This document shows, in pieces, positions 21,272 to 31,954 of a DNA stretch of 64,000 bases. Below the pieces are notes generated by a model. It did not search any database, had not been told where the DNA came from, and was given only the letters and a program-made list of their open reading frames with translations. Made by a program: the position numbers and the translations under genes. Every line of letters begins with the position of its first letter. Position 1 is the stretch's first letter. The stretch spans positions 214,335 through 278,334 of the forward strand of contig CANTFL010001383.1 of the NCBI GenBank assembly GCA_947650285.1, written 5' to 3'. This DNA is from Hyaloperonospora brassicae. Lineage: Eukaryota > Oomycota > Peronosporomycetes > Peronosporales > Peronosporaceae.

Positions 21272-21946
21272 TCACATGTGCTCGCGATGGCACTCCATGC
21301 ACAAGAACAGCACGTCGGACTTTTTGCCGAATTCGCACGGGAAACCCAAACGACCGCTCTGCAGCCACTGAGTGGTCAAAAAGAGCTTAAACTGCTGCAA
21401 CACGTCCTGGAAAAACTCAATCACGTCGGCACACACGTTGCGAGACGGCGCAGACATGGGCCGCGTCTGTAGGAACGCCGCGAGTTCACTTACGGACGCG
21501 TCCCGGAGATCGTCGTCGCAAATGAACGCCGTGATGTTTTGCACAAGTGCTGCGACAAGTGGCCACGATAGCTGGTCGAGACGGGTCTCGACAATGTAGT
21601 GCATGTGTCGCACCGCCAAAGGAAACGACTGCAGCAAGTGTCGCAGCTGCGCAAAGCTCAACGTGACGACGTAGTGGCAGCACTGCGCCACGTCTTGGAG
21701 GTACTCGAGCACCAGTGCGACCAATTGAGCAGCAGAGATGAAGTCGTTGCCGTTGCCGTTGCCGTTGTCGTTGCCGTTGCCGTTGTCGTTGCCGTTGCCG
21801 TTGTCGTTGCCGTTGCCGTTGCCGTTGTACTTTCCGGTGGTGTTGTCGTTGCCGTTGCCTTTTTCGTCGTTCGTGACATGCGAGTGACGACTACAATAGA
21901 CTGAAGCGGCCGAACACATGGGCACCACGTGTGGCTCGCACGCCAT
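21272..21946 (-). CDS. Hypothetical protein with Asn-Gly repeat
   Basis: Predicted 224 residues from ATG 21946. Residues about 30-68 are a low-complexity Gly-Asn/Asp repeat encoded by a hexanucleotide minisatellite. Residues 70-200 look like a genuine helical domain with regular Leu/Val/Phe spacing (QLVALVLEYLQDVAQ, LRHLLQSFPLAVRHMHY, SWPLVAALVQNITAF, DVIEFFQDVLQQF). The tail has three Cys (FPCEF, LCMECHREHM). No family recognised. It lies 730 bp upstream of the TPR gene on the same strand. It might be one exon of a larger gene, since the frame stays open upstream of the chosen ATG. Confidence 0.5.
   Translation of the reverse strand: MACEPHVVPMCSAASVYCSRHSHVTNDEKGNGNDNTTGKYNGNGNGNDNGNGNDNGNGNDNGNGNGNDFISAAQLVALVLEYLQDVAQCCHYVVTLSFAQLRHLLQSFPLAVRHMHYIVETRLDQLSWPLVAALVQNITAFICDDDLRDASVSELAAFLQTRPMSAPSRNVCADVIEFFQDVLQQFKLFLTTQWLQSGRLGFPCEFGKKSDVLFLCMECHREHM
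21745..21838 (+). repeat. (GTTGCC/GTTGTC)n minisatellite inside a coding frame
   Basis: About 94 bp of hexanucleotide units GTTGCC with periodic GTTGTC, read on the minus strand as Gly-Asn and Asp-Asn. A smaller block of the same unit lies at 53228-53270 just upstream of the folate-biopterin transporter ATG. Confidence 0.9.
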
Positions 21947-24388
21947 GAGGGACGAGAGAAACGCTCGCGGTGGTCGCACGAGCGTTTTGTTCTTTTTTTC
22001 GCGCAGCAACACACGACCGCGTTGCTGTTGCTCGGTGCTACGTCGCTCATGATTGCGCAGTGTGAGCGCGTGCGCTTGAGGGAGTACGACGGCGACATGG
22101 GTCGAGTTGTGTGCTGAGGGAGCGCGCACGAGGAGTGATGGTCTGATGTAACTGCCAGCACGTTGATAAGTGGGTCACTGACCGGGTCGAGTGGCCCCAA
22201 CAGCTGAGAGGTGTATACATAAATGGAGAGCTATGTTGCGGGTAGGTGTGGGTGGACCACATGTGCGCGCGCCCGGTCTGGCGGCGCAATGCTTCAGTTT
22301 CGCCGACGAACCCACCGGCCGAGATTTGTCCTCTCCTCGCTACCAGGGGTGGGATTACTTGCCATCAATTGTTGACCCGGGAGGGAAGGGGCGGGCGGGC
22401 GGGGAAACACTCCCACTCTCGGACCGTCTCGACCCGCGCTGTTGCTCGTGTCCACGCGGCCAGTCGGGCCGACGCGAGACACTGCTGACTGACAGCGAGT
22501 GATACGAGCCGGGACTGTCGCTGCTATCGCTGCTGCTGCTGCGACCGACTCGGTGTCCGCCGAAGAAACGGTCGAGTGCCGAAGCGTTTCCGCAGCGACA
22601 CTGTCCGTGGCGGTTGAAGTTGGACTGAACTTCAAGCACAGAAACGCAGCTCTGCGATCTTCTTTTGACCGCAACATGCGCACTCTGGCGATGTTGCTCA
22701 CAGCAGACCACCACCTGCTCCTTCGCAATACAGCACTTGGAGGCCTGCTCTAGCTCAGACGTCGGTGGTGCTTTGCGCGCTGAGCAGACCTCCGAGTACG
22801 CCGTTGCAAAAGAGCAGGTAGTCGGTTCTTTTAGGGCAATGATGACTGACCCGTGTGCATTACTATGGACTACATGCTGTCCTCGGACTGTCAAGTGGGC
22901 TCTTTTGGCGCGTGCCATCACACCGAGTGATGGTTTACGAATTAGTCAAGTCGTACAAAGCGTGACGCGCGTGGGTTACAACGCTTGACTACCATGACGC
23001 TGGTCGTAGCATCGCATCGTTTCGTTTGACACTGCGGCACGAGCACAGATGTCGCACGTGGGCTGCCATCTCGTCGCGCAAGTGCAAGGGGGAAATGTAA
23101 CCGACATGAGATTGCGCCAATTGCGCCAATTGCGCAGACACATTGCGTTGCTGCCTATTCGTGTGCCTCTTCGTGACTGACTGTGTGCAGTCGACGATGC
23201 AGATCACGGTCTCAGCAGTTATCCGTCTGTTGAATCACTTCACCTGATACTGGAAGAGCGCCACAATCAAATTCCAGCAAACACGAAATGTCTCGTTCTG
23301 AGCCATAAACGTACCTCAGCTTTTTGATGAGCCACCACAACCACAACCACCACCACGGCCACCAGTGAGTAGATCACGACCACCACCAGTACGACCACGA
23401 CCACGACTGATTCCTGAGATTCGAATTATCAGCTCATCGTTCGAAAATGGACAGCTAAACAAACGCCTTGTCGACGGCCTCGTGAGTCTTCTTGCACGTC
23501 CATCCCGTGCCGGTGTTAATCCGTCAACAGCCAATGAACAGCGAGAACAGTTTGGAACGAGCTGTAGCTGGTGGGAGAGGGACTCCCGTATCGCAATCGC
23601 GCGAGCCACATACGGCAGAAGGCCGCCCCGCTACTACCGGTTCTGTCGACTGCGTCGTGGTCCTTGAAGTCTGGACGACTGCTGCGCCTTTCTGTGGAAG
23701 AAGGTCGCGCCGATCACCACGACACGATCTCCATTTGAGTGGCGGCGAGGAAAGGGGAAGCCGCGAAGGAGCGAGTGTTTGGGCCAGAAGGGCGTCGCGC
23801 TCGCTACTTCAGCAGTAGGGGAGCGGAGTGTCTCGGAGAGCAGCTGCTGGATCGGAGTCCCCATCAATAGCGACGGAGAGAACGGCGCGAGGGCATTTGT
23901 TACGATCAGAAGAATAAAAATAGTCCAAAGCGCGTGAGTCACTCGTCTGCGATGGCGGCATTGCCTCTTTTCTGGACGCGAGGAAGTAATAATAGGACCT
24001 CGAGCCCGTATTCATCTGGCGACGGTCTTACGGCAGAGGATGGACGTTATCGATTAACGCCACGTAGACGACAGAGAGACAGCGGATATGACCTCATATG
24101 TCCTGAATACAACAAAGCAGAAAAAAGCATAGCTCATTTATCCTTCGTCTTTACCGAAATGAGATCTAAGACGGGTGGACCGAGGCGCGAATGTGGTGTG
24201 CTAAAAGCAGTGTCGAGTCTTTTACGTTAAAATAATAATGAGGCTCATACCGTATGTCGAGGCCGCTCGGATCCATTTGCAGGAGTCGCACTAGTGTGTA
24301 AATAAATCCCCATCAGGACTTACCCATCTACCGCCACTACAACAGCTGATGGACAAAGCAGCATAGCACTACCCTATCCAACTAAACC
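21947..24388. other. Intergenic, no certain gene
   Basis: Several short overlapping frames, none convincing. The best is a minus-strand ATG frame at 22355-22918 (187 codons, Cys- and Ser-rich, with GRSSSSDSSDSPGSYHS). Another minus frame ending at 23316 is Gly/Arg-rich at its end because of a (CCA)n-like tract at 23332-23405. Neither has recognisable domains. Confidence 0.35.
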
Positions 24389-26560
24389 TCACAGCCATTT
24401 CTTGTAATACTTAAACATGGCAATCGTACCAAGCGCAATCAAAAGCACAACCACCCACCAGATAAAATACCCGTTACGGTGTTGCAGCTCGGGTATGTTG
24501 GTGAAATTCATACCATAGAGTCCCGTGAGGAACTGAGCGGGCAAAAAGATGGCAGCGACCAGAGCGAGAATGTAACTCACGTCATTCTGCTGAGCTGCTC
24601 GAGCATTGTGGAAATCCTCCATGAGACTTCGACAGCGATCCAAATGACGCTCGCAGTCTTCCTCAACTGTGGTCACGTGGTCCAACACGTCACGAAAATA
24701 CCTCAGCGTTTCGCCCTCAAACTCTTCGGCTTCCGAAAGGTGCAGAATCACTTCGCTCAGGGGCTTACAAAGCACTTGCAGACCTTTGATCTGCTTTGCG
24801 CAACACGCGAGTCGGCTGACATCAAAGTAGCGAAGATCCAGACACAATAGTCGCTCGAGCATAACGAGCTTCGCGCCAAATGTGTGCGTCAGCGGCGCCA
24901 ATTCGTCCACACAAACGTCGACAATTGTGTACGCGAGAAACGCAGTCCCGTGCTGACGCACTTTCGAGTATGATCGATCCAGTCGCTGCTTCAGCATCGA
25001 CCATAGTGAGCTCGAGCGTTCCTGCACACTAATGAGGACGTCGTCCATTATGTACAAACTCAGCTGCTGCGGCGCCGTCATGACGCTGCCAATTTTTAGC
25101 TTGTTCAAATGTTCGTCCAATTCTTTTTTCGTCATGCTGTCAAACGGCGACACGTCCTCGTCGTGCACGTACAGAGACGCTCGGTACATACTTTGGTACT
25201 TTTTCACGAGCCACAGGTCCCGTGCGTGGATCGTCTGCACCACAAGCGACAAATGTTCGTCGTACTCGTCGTACTTTGGACGCTCAACATCCGTATCGAG
25301 TGTATCTTCGACCGCCAGTGGGTGGAGACGATAGCGTACAGCTAAGCGCCGCATCAAGAGCGGATCAATGCCCTCGACGTTGATCCATCGTACAGTCGCC
25401 CAGTTGGGTTTCGTCGAGTAGATAAATCGCTGCACTTGGTCGATTGGGTGCACGCTCCGAATGCGGTCGGGCGAGTACTCGATGGATCCGAGCACGGCAG
25501 GGGTTTTTCCCCGTCGGCTGCCGGGCTTCACGGCCGTGTCTTCGAGCGGCATATTGCGCAGGTACTCTGGATTGAACAGCTGGGCGAGTTTGATCTCCTG
25601 GATGGCATTGACAAACTCGTGATAGGTGATGCCGCCGCTCTGGTCGTCGTCCATTTTCTCAATAAATGCTTGAAACAGCTCATCGTCGCGACACGAGATG
25701 CCCATAGCTTCTAATCCACGTCGGAACCCTTCGTACGACACCATACCGTTATCTAGAACAACCACAAACACATTCGTGCCAAACACGTACAATGCGTACA
25801 ATGGATACAATACACAGACAATATGTTCAAATCACGACATCCGATCGAATATCAGAGAGATATGACGAGTACAGGCCAACAAGAAGAGCGATATGACCAA
25901 CAGTCGCACGAGCATTGGCGCGGACAAACCTTGAGGATTAAATGACGAAAATAGTTTCTTCATTCGCGCGGACGTGAGGTCATAGAGTGGGTCCATGAGC
26001 GACAACTCTTCACTGTCTTCGACTGCGCCGAGACTAGTGGTCCACTTCATGGACTCGGCGTCGCGGCCATCTGGGTCCATTGAATGGATATCCATAATCT
26101 CGAGCAGAATATCTTTCCCATGCAGTAGCGTTGGCACGGGGACCGTCGTGCGTTTCGTACGGCAATTGGGCGACGAAAGCGTCGCGGGTGGTAATTTATC
26201 GCCGTGTGCTGGAGCCGATGGTCGCAAAACCGGTTTTTCGTTGCGGTACACCAACGCTCGAACACGTTGACGACACGGAGACTCCCCCGGGATACTGCCA
26301 GGGCACAGCGGACCAATAGTGACACTGTCACTACCGCTACGACGCAGCTGCCTCGCACCATATTCGACGCCGTCATCGGACGCCCAGTCCATCGTTTGCG
26401 GCGTTGTCGACGCTATACACTGCGGCGGATGATCACAATCGCCGTCTGGCACGAGGGAACGGGTAACGGAGCTCGCAAACAGTCGAAAGAGCGCTCTGTT
26501 GTCGTCGGCAACGGCGACCGACTTGTCGTCGTCGAGTCGATAATAGTCGGATAAATTCAT
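24389..26560 (-). CDS. CorA-type divalent cation transporter with EF-hands
   Basis: Two exons: 26560-25930 and 25752-24389, 664 residues. The intron 25929-25753 (177 bp) has a GTTTGT donor and a TTCTAG acceptor; splicing joins Gln-210 to Asp-211 in frame. Residues about 196-256 are an EF-hand pair. The first loop is atypical (NPQDNGMVSYE), the second (245-256, DDDQSGGITYHE) is canonical for calcium. Residues about 300-664 are a CorA domain. The pore signature YGMNF (GMN 624-626) lies at the end of TM1 (about 603-623), followed by IPEL and TM2 (638-657) with a basic tail KYYKKWL. CorA proteins are pentameric Mg2+ channels. Calcium gating by the EF-hands is inferred. The N-terminal 190 residues look disordered. 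The start at 26560 is the first ATG in the open frame. Confidence 0.85.
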
Positions 26561-26819
26561 GCGACTACTGAAATAGCAAACTGCACTCGTCACGAGGTTG
26601 GAATCAGAAGCTGAGAGACGATGCAACCCAGTGGGTCGATTTGTGATCTACCTGTTTCGTGCGACGTGTATGCGTGCGTGGATCTATTTTTTGTGTGAGT
26701 TCTAATATGTTGTGTGGGCTCTAATAATATTTGGTGTGTGCTCCAATATTTTGTGTGTTCGGATACTCTTGTTGTTACTTCAGCGTCCATTGCTCGGGCG
26801 ACCACAGGCCGCTTAAACC

Positions 26820-28250
26820 TTATCCACTGCATGTCTTCATAACCTCCATCCGTGCATCCTCGACGAGCGCCGCATGGAGCACGCGCATAGCTTCCACGGC
26901 TGTCGGCCGCTCCGTGACGTCCATCGAAACACAGGCCCGACCCAATTGGACCACGGCCGGCGGACCCGCCTCGGCAAAGTCCACGCACAAGTCGCCCGTG
27001 GCGACGCGGCGGAGAATCACCAAGTGGGAATTTCCACCCGCCTCGACTTGGCTATGGGCGGCGTACGGCAGCGCGTGCAGTGACAGTTCCGAGAGGACCA
27101 CACCAAAGGAAAACATGTCGGCCGTCTCGTTGTAGGGCTTCCCGAGCATCACTTCGGGCGCCATCCACAGCGAAGTGCCGACGTTGGCCGTCATGGGGCC
27201 GACCACTGCACACCGTCGCGAGAGGCCAAAGTCCGTCACTTTGGCGTCCAAGTCGCGCGTGAGCAGAATGTTCTTGGACTTGAGGTCGCGATGGATGACG
27301 GTCGCCGCTCGCGAGTGCATGTAAACAAGCGCCCGTACCACTTGGTAGGCGATCAGGAGCTTTTGAAAGTCAAAGCCCAGTGCGTACTGTACGCTGTCGT
27401 GCGAGTAGTGATCGAGCAGCGTGCGCAAGTCGCCGCCGGCCATGAACTCCATGACGCAGCAGCACATGTCGCGCTGGTAGTTCCACGCGACGCCAATGCA
27501 GTGGACAATGTTCGGGTGGCGGAGCTGGACGGCCATTTGGATCTCTTGCAACGACCGGTCCATGTCACTCATTGTCTTTACGGCAACAGTCTGTCCCTTG
27601 TACGTGCCACGGTAGACTTCGCCGTAGGCCCCCCGCGTGACAAACGCGTCCAGAACCACTTGTTCGCGAGGGATCCAAACGTCGCGCAGCGTCGCGTCCC
27701 ACGGATCCGCCCACACAGCACATGCCACGCGGTCCTTTTTCTCGACCTCGAGCGACGTCAGGCAATTATGGCTCACGGGTCCTACTGTATCGTCGTGCGA
27801 CAAGTGGTCGTCGTCGTCGTTTGACAAGCGGTCGTCGTTACCGATCTCGTCGTCGTGGAACGAACTCGTGTCCGAAGTGCTGTCGTAGGTATACGTCGTG
27901 TCGTGCTTTGTCAAACGTGACGTTGGCGTGCCGGGCGAACACGCGCGTCTGGCGATCGATTTCGTCCGAAAGGTCCCAAGTGCTGTTGCACTGGGCGCGT
28001 GAATCAGTGCGTGTATGCGCTCGATGGCGTCAGCGATGCGCCGCTTTTCCTTGCAGATCGCTCGAAGGTGGACCAAGCGAGACGCCAAGTGCTTTGTGTG
28101 GTACTTGGTAAGGTACGCGGTAAAGCTCGCGGCCGTGGCGTCAAATTGCACGCGGATGGGGCGGACCGACTGGGCGTCAACGTCCTCTGTGCAGCGGAGA
28201 TACGTCTGGATCATCATCAAGTGGCTGTGCAGCTCTCCTGTTGTCCTCAT
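26820..28250 (-). CDS. TKL-family protein kinase
   Basis: 476 residues from ATG 28250. The kinase domain spans about 200-476, with glycine loop GAYGEV (207-212), ATP lysine in VAVK (Lys 225), HRDLKSKN (320-327), DFG (340-342) and APE (364-366). All catalytic residues are present. The HRDLKSKNILL form and the GTSLWMAPEV activation segment are typical of tyrosine-kinase-like Ser/Thr kinases, a family greatly expanded in oomycetes. Residues 1-90 are helical (FTAYLTKYHTKHLASRLVHL), 115-160 an acidic Ser/Asp-rich linker; no signal peptide. The open frame continues 188 codons upstream, but that part is translated tetranucleotide repeat and has no ATG near a good context, so it is treated as 5' UTR or intron. 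An unseen upstream exon is possible. Its stop lies 259 bp from the CorA start on the same strand. Confidence 0.85.
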   Translation of the reverse strand: MRTTGELHSHLMMIQTYLRCTEDVDAQSVRPIRVQFDATAASFTAYLTKYHTKHLASRLVHLRAICKEKRRIADAIERIHALIHAPSATALGTFRTKSIARRACSPGTPTSRLTKHDTTYTYDSTSDTSSFHDDEIGNDDRLSNDDDDHLSHDDTVGPVSHNCLTSLEVEKKDRVACAVWADPWDATLRDVWIPREQVVLDAFVTRGAYGEVYRGTYKGQTVAVKTMSDMDRSLQEIQMAVQLRHPNIVHCIGVAWNYQRDMCCCVMEFMAGGDLRTLLDHYSHDSVQYALGFDFQKLLIAYQVVRALVYMHSRAATVIHRDLKSKNILLTRDLDAKVTDFGLSRRCAVVGPMTANVGTSLWMAPEVMLGKPYNETADMFSFGVVLSELSLHALPYAAHSQVEAGGNSHLVILRRVATGDLCVDFAEAGPPAVVQLGRACVSMDVTERPTAVEAMRVLHAALVEDARMEVMKTCSG

Positions 28251-29501
28251 GTTGCAGAGTGGTAGCACACAGTCTGTGCACGTTGTGCGTGTGCGTTGCA
28301 ACTCGGTGCTCTGGTCGACGGCAGTGGTGAGGGGTACTGCGCGAATCAATCGACAAGTGCTGGCGAGAATTGCTCGCTGCGGTTGAGGCAACGGCGCACG
28401 AAAAGACTGAGCTGATTGACGAGACGCGCTCACGATTTGTAGGTACAAGTGCATGTAGGTAGGTAGGTAGGTAGGTAGGTACAAGTGTATGTATGTATGC
28501 ATGTATGTATGTATGCATGTTCTTGCTTGTACTCTGTGGCTGCGCACGCTCCTTACCGTTTCGTAGTTGTAGCAGGAAGAGGAGTAGCAGTAGTAGTGGG
28601 AGAAGGAGAAGGTCGATGCCGCAACATGTTCTCGCCACCGAAGACGTGCGCATAGTCGCACCTGTCGTGGCGACACATTTGGCGGGTGCGATACCTTTCG
28701 GGCTCCGTCTTCGCACTGCTTCGTGGTCGATCTTCGGACCTGACGTTGGGAATTGATTTTTCGCACTGGCGACAAGCGGCAGAGCTTCTCTGACGCTTCT
28801 CGCAACTCGCGCAAAGGCCTGCGGACGTCCTACGGCCAAAAGCTCCTACCGTGAACGCCTGTGCAGCTGGGCACGTCGTCTTTTTGCATCACGAAAAGTC
28901 GGACGAAGACCTGTGGGAGGCCGTGTTGCGTACACTGCACTACTGGGCGACGGTCGTGCGCAAGAGGGCCTCGTGGATGGGAACAGCCTCGAGCCACGTC
29001 CGACTAACTAGTGCGAATAGGGCGCCTGAAGCACCTGTTCATGCGAAAGCGACCCAGAGAGCGTCTGGTCGCGAGCGCACCGCAAAGACAGACGGACACG
29101 TTGCTCGACTGTGGGTACACGATCTCGTCTGGTGAAACCGTCGAAAGTTTAGTGGCGGCGTTCAGTTCAGAAGAGTGGGTGGCTGCGTCTACAGGTTCTT
29201 ATTGCGTGTGTGTGCGTGTGCGTGGAGCCAGGTGAAGCGACATGTAGGTCCATAAATATCGCCATTTTTGCTCTGCCATCTGCAAGTCGGTCGCTGAACG
29301 GCCGACTACAAGTGGCTTGAGATGCGCTCGCGCTGATGCAAAGTACGGTATGGACGATGCAATAAACTGCTATGACGACGACGGAATAGAGTGCGTGTCA
29401 ATAGCGGTCGTATTCCATGTAGCGTCCGCCGCAACACAAGTCGAACAGTCGGATATGCTGCAACTACTCCTCCTCCTCCAACTTCTACTACTGCTCCTCC
29501 A

Positions 29502-29547
<46 letters not shown>

Positions 29548-29665
29548 TTCTTCTTTCCGGTTGTACCATGCCCACGGCCGACAAGAGTCCACCAATCAGA
29601 GTCCATCAACCGCAGACATCAATCGATATACCGGTATTCGAGCCCACGCCATCGCATTTGGGATC
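28251..29665. other. Divergent intergenic region with microsatellites
   Basis: Separates the kinase (minus) from the histidine gene (plus), so it must hold both promoters. It contains a (GTAG)/(GTAT) tetranucleotide tract at 28455-28520 and a (CTA)n tract of about 46 bp at 29502-29547. No other gene is visible; long Leu- or Thr-only frames over the CTA tract are artefacts. Confidence 0.6.
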
Positions 29666-31226
29666 ATGCCGTCTCCCGTCCAAGCGCTGCTGCTCGACAT
29701 GGACGGCGTGTTGGCCGACGTGTCGCAGTCGTACCGCCAGGCGATCATCGACACGGCGCGTCACTTTGGCGTCTCCGTCACACACGACGACATTGAGCGG
29801 CTGAAACTCGCGGGCAATGCCAACAACGACTGGCACCTTACGCACCGTCTCATTGGTGTCGCTGCCGCCGCCGCCGCCAGTAGTGGAAGTGGTAGTTCGA
29901 CCGTTCCATCGCTCGAGGCAGTGACGGCCCAGTTTGAAGCCATGTACCAGGGCGTGGGTACCACGCCTGGCCTCTGCGCGCTCGAGACGCTGCTGACTCC
30001 GGTTGGGTTGCTGCAAGAGTTACGGTGCCGACTGCCAAAGGGCATAGCCGTCGTCACAGGTCGGCCGCGGAACGACTGCGTCGCGTTTCTACGCACGCAC
30101 GGCCTTGAACATGTGTTTGCGGCGTTGGTTTGCATGGAGGACTGTCTGCCGAAGCCGTCAGACGAGCCGATTCGCTTGGCGCTCGACGCTCTCGACGTGC
30201 GTCCCGAAGCCGCTGTGATGGTCGGCGACACCGTCGACGACGTGATTGCAGCGCGCACAGCCGGTACAGCCGTCTACGGCGTGTTGACGCCAGTGGATCA
30301 CGCCAAAGCTGTGCTGGACCAGACGCCAGCGCCGATTGAAAACGTGCTGCTGCAATTAGGGGCAGCTAAGGTGTTGAAGCCTGGACTGGCAGAGCTGTTG
30401 GACCTCATTCCACCCGCACAGCGCAGTGACTCGGGCGCGAGCGCTGACAAACGAGGACAGCAGACAGCTGGGAAGCGGGAAGCCACCAAGTGCCGCGTGA
30501 CAAACGAGACGTCGATCAACGTCAAGCTGTCATTGGACGGCACGGGCAAAGCCAAAGTACGTTGTACGGATCGCCTGTCTGACATATGGACGTTGTGACG
30601 ACGTGAGACACACTGTGGGATTGACGCTCTTGTTGCTGTCCCGTTTGCTCGATGTGTCTGTTTTCTTGTCTCTTTTTGTCTGCGCGTGCGCGTGTGGGCT
30701 CTCTTTTGTGTATCGGTTTCTGCAGGTGAGCTCGGGCATCGGGTTCTTGGACCACATGCTGTCGGCGTTGGCCAAGCACAGCCGCTTTGATCTCGAGCTC
30801 GAGTGCAAAGGCGATACGTGGATCGACGACCACCACACGACCGAGGACTGTGCGCTCACGCTCGGAGAAGCGTTCGATGCAGCGCTTGGCGATCGGGCGG
30901 GTATCGCTCGCTTTGGATCCGCTTGTGTGCCACTGGACGAAGCGCTGTCACGCGCTATTGTGGACATCTCGAGCCGCGCACACAGCGAAGTCAACTTGCA
31001 CCTGGTCCGTCCGACCGTGGGCGAGTTGTCGTGTGAGATGATCACGCACTTTTTCGAATCGTTCGCCAGCGCGGCGCGTCTGACGCTGCATGTTGACGTC
31101 CTCCGCGGCCGCAACGACCACCACCGCGCCGAAGCGTCCTTCAAAGCTCTGGCCGTGGCGCTGCGCACTGCTGTCAAGCACGACGCTACTGCCGGTGTGC
31201 CAAGTACCAAGGGCGTGCTAGCTTGA
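29666..31226 (+). CDS. HAD phosphatase-IGP dehydratase fusion (histidine biosynthesis)
   Basis: Two exons, 29666-30556 and 30726-31226, 463 residues. The 169-bp intron has a GTACGT donor and TTTCTGCAG acceptor, and splicing restores [20 protein letters not shown]. Residues 5-240 are a HAD-superfamily hydrolase: [11 protein letters not shown] (Asp 11, Asp 13), [13 protein letters not shown] and MVGDTVDD (motifs I-IV intact). Residues about 270-463 are imidazoleglycerol-phosphate dehydratase (HIS3/HisB-C), with metal ligands in DDHHTTEDC (332-339) and [11 protein letters not shown] (427-437), ending [12 protein letters not shown] makes imidazole acetol phosphate, the sixth step of histidine synthesis. 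The HAD domain could be the histidinol-phosphatase, but it is of the subfamily IA kind, not the bacterial HisB-N type, so its substrate is inferred only. The upstream in-frame ATG (29561) would add 35 unconserved residues. Confidence 0.9.
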
Positions 31227-31954
31227 GCAGTTGCACTGTGCTCGAGGGCAGATAGACACAGTCGAGCAGAGTGAGTGCGTGCTGGATGAGATCCAGTGTG
31301 GCGTTGTTGATTGTGACATTGCGAGGATCGTGTCACGGGCTCAGTACCAATGTTGGCGTTGTGCGGGTTGGCTCAGCTTTTTGCTGCTTGAGTTAGTGGT
31401 TGTCGGTGGCACTTTGGGGCAAGTCAGACGATGAGAGGTCGACATGGATTGGAGTAGAGGTGGCCGTAGGTGGAGTGCTTAGACTTTTGCTGCCGACGAA
31501 TGTACGTACACGTATCTGCCCTCACAAATCTCTACCACTTGGCTCACGAGGTAGTTACCAGCTCTCTGTGCGACGTCCCGCGCTATCCGGCACAGAACAG
31601 AGAAAAGGACCAGGAGTTTCAATCGAGAGAGACGCGCACAAAACGCGGTGCGAAGACTGTGTGCTGTGTCGTCAGTGTCTGCGGAAACACAAAACACGGT
31701 CCGATGTGCTGCCACATTAGGAAAACATCACTGACCGTTATCCCATCCCATCCCACATACACACACACTATCTCCCCGTATTCCGAAACCAACTACGACA
31801 ACATGGGCAAAACAACTTGTGGGCAAAGTACGTGCTACTTCATTGACAATCTTTCGCTGTCCTTCGTGCGACAACCAGTCCAATCAAGAACCACTGTCGT
31901 CTGCTGTTGGTCGAGAAGTAGTACCTCCCGGTGTAGATCTAGCACGTCCTAAAA

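Noticed and set aside
21745..21838. CRISPR-like array
   Set aside because: Short hexanucleotide units without spacers; a coding minisatellite in a eukaryote.
22355..22918. 187-codon Cys/Ser-rich minus-strand ORF
   Set aside because: The opposite strand is also open over much of it, no domains are visible, and GC-rich DNA makes such frames common.
23316..23609. Gly/Arg-rich frame resembling an RGG-box tail
   Set aside because: It is produced by a short CCA/CGA repeat; no start ATG and no adjacent RNA-binding domain.
28251..28814. 188-codon N-terminal extension of the TKL kinase
   Set aside because: It translates the GTAG/GTAT repeat into Thr-Tyr-Leu-Pro and His-Thr-Tyr runs and lacks a supported start.
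29317..29804. Leu- or Thr-rich frames overlapping the start of the HAD-IGPD gene
   Set aside because: They come from the CTA tract and end inside the real gene in the wrong phase.
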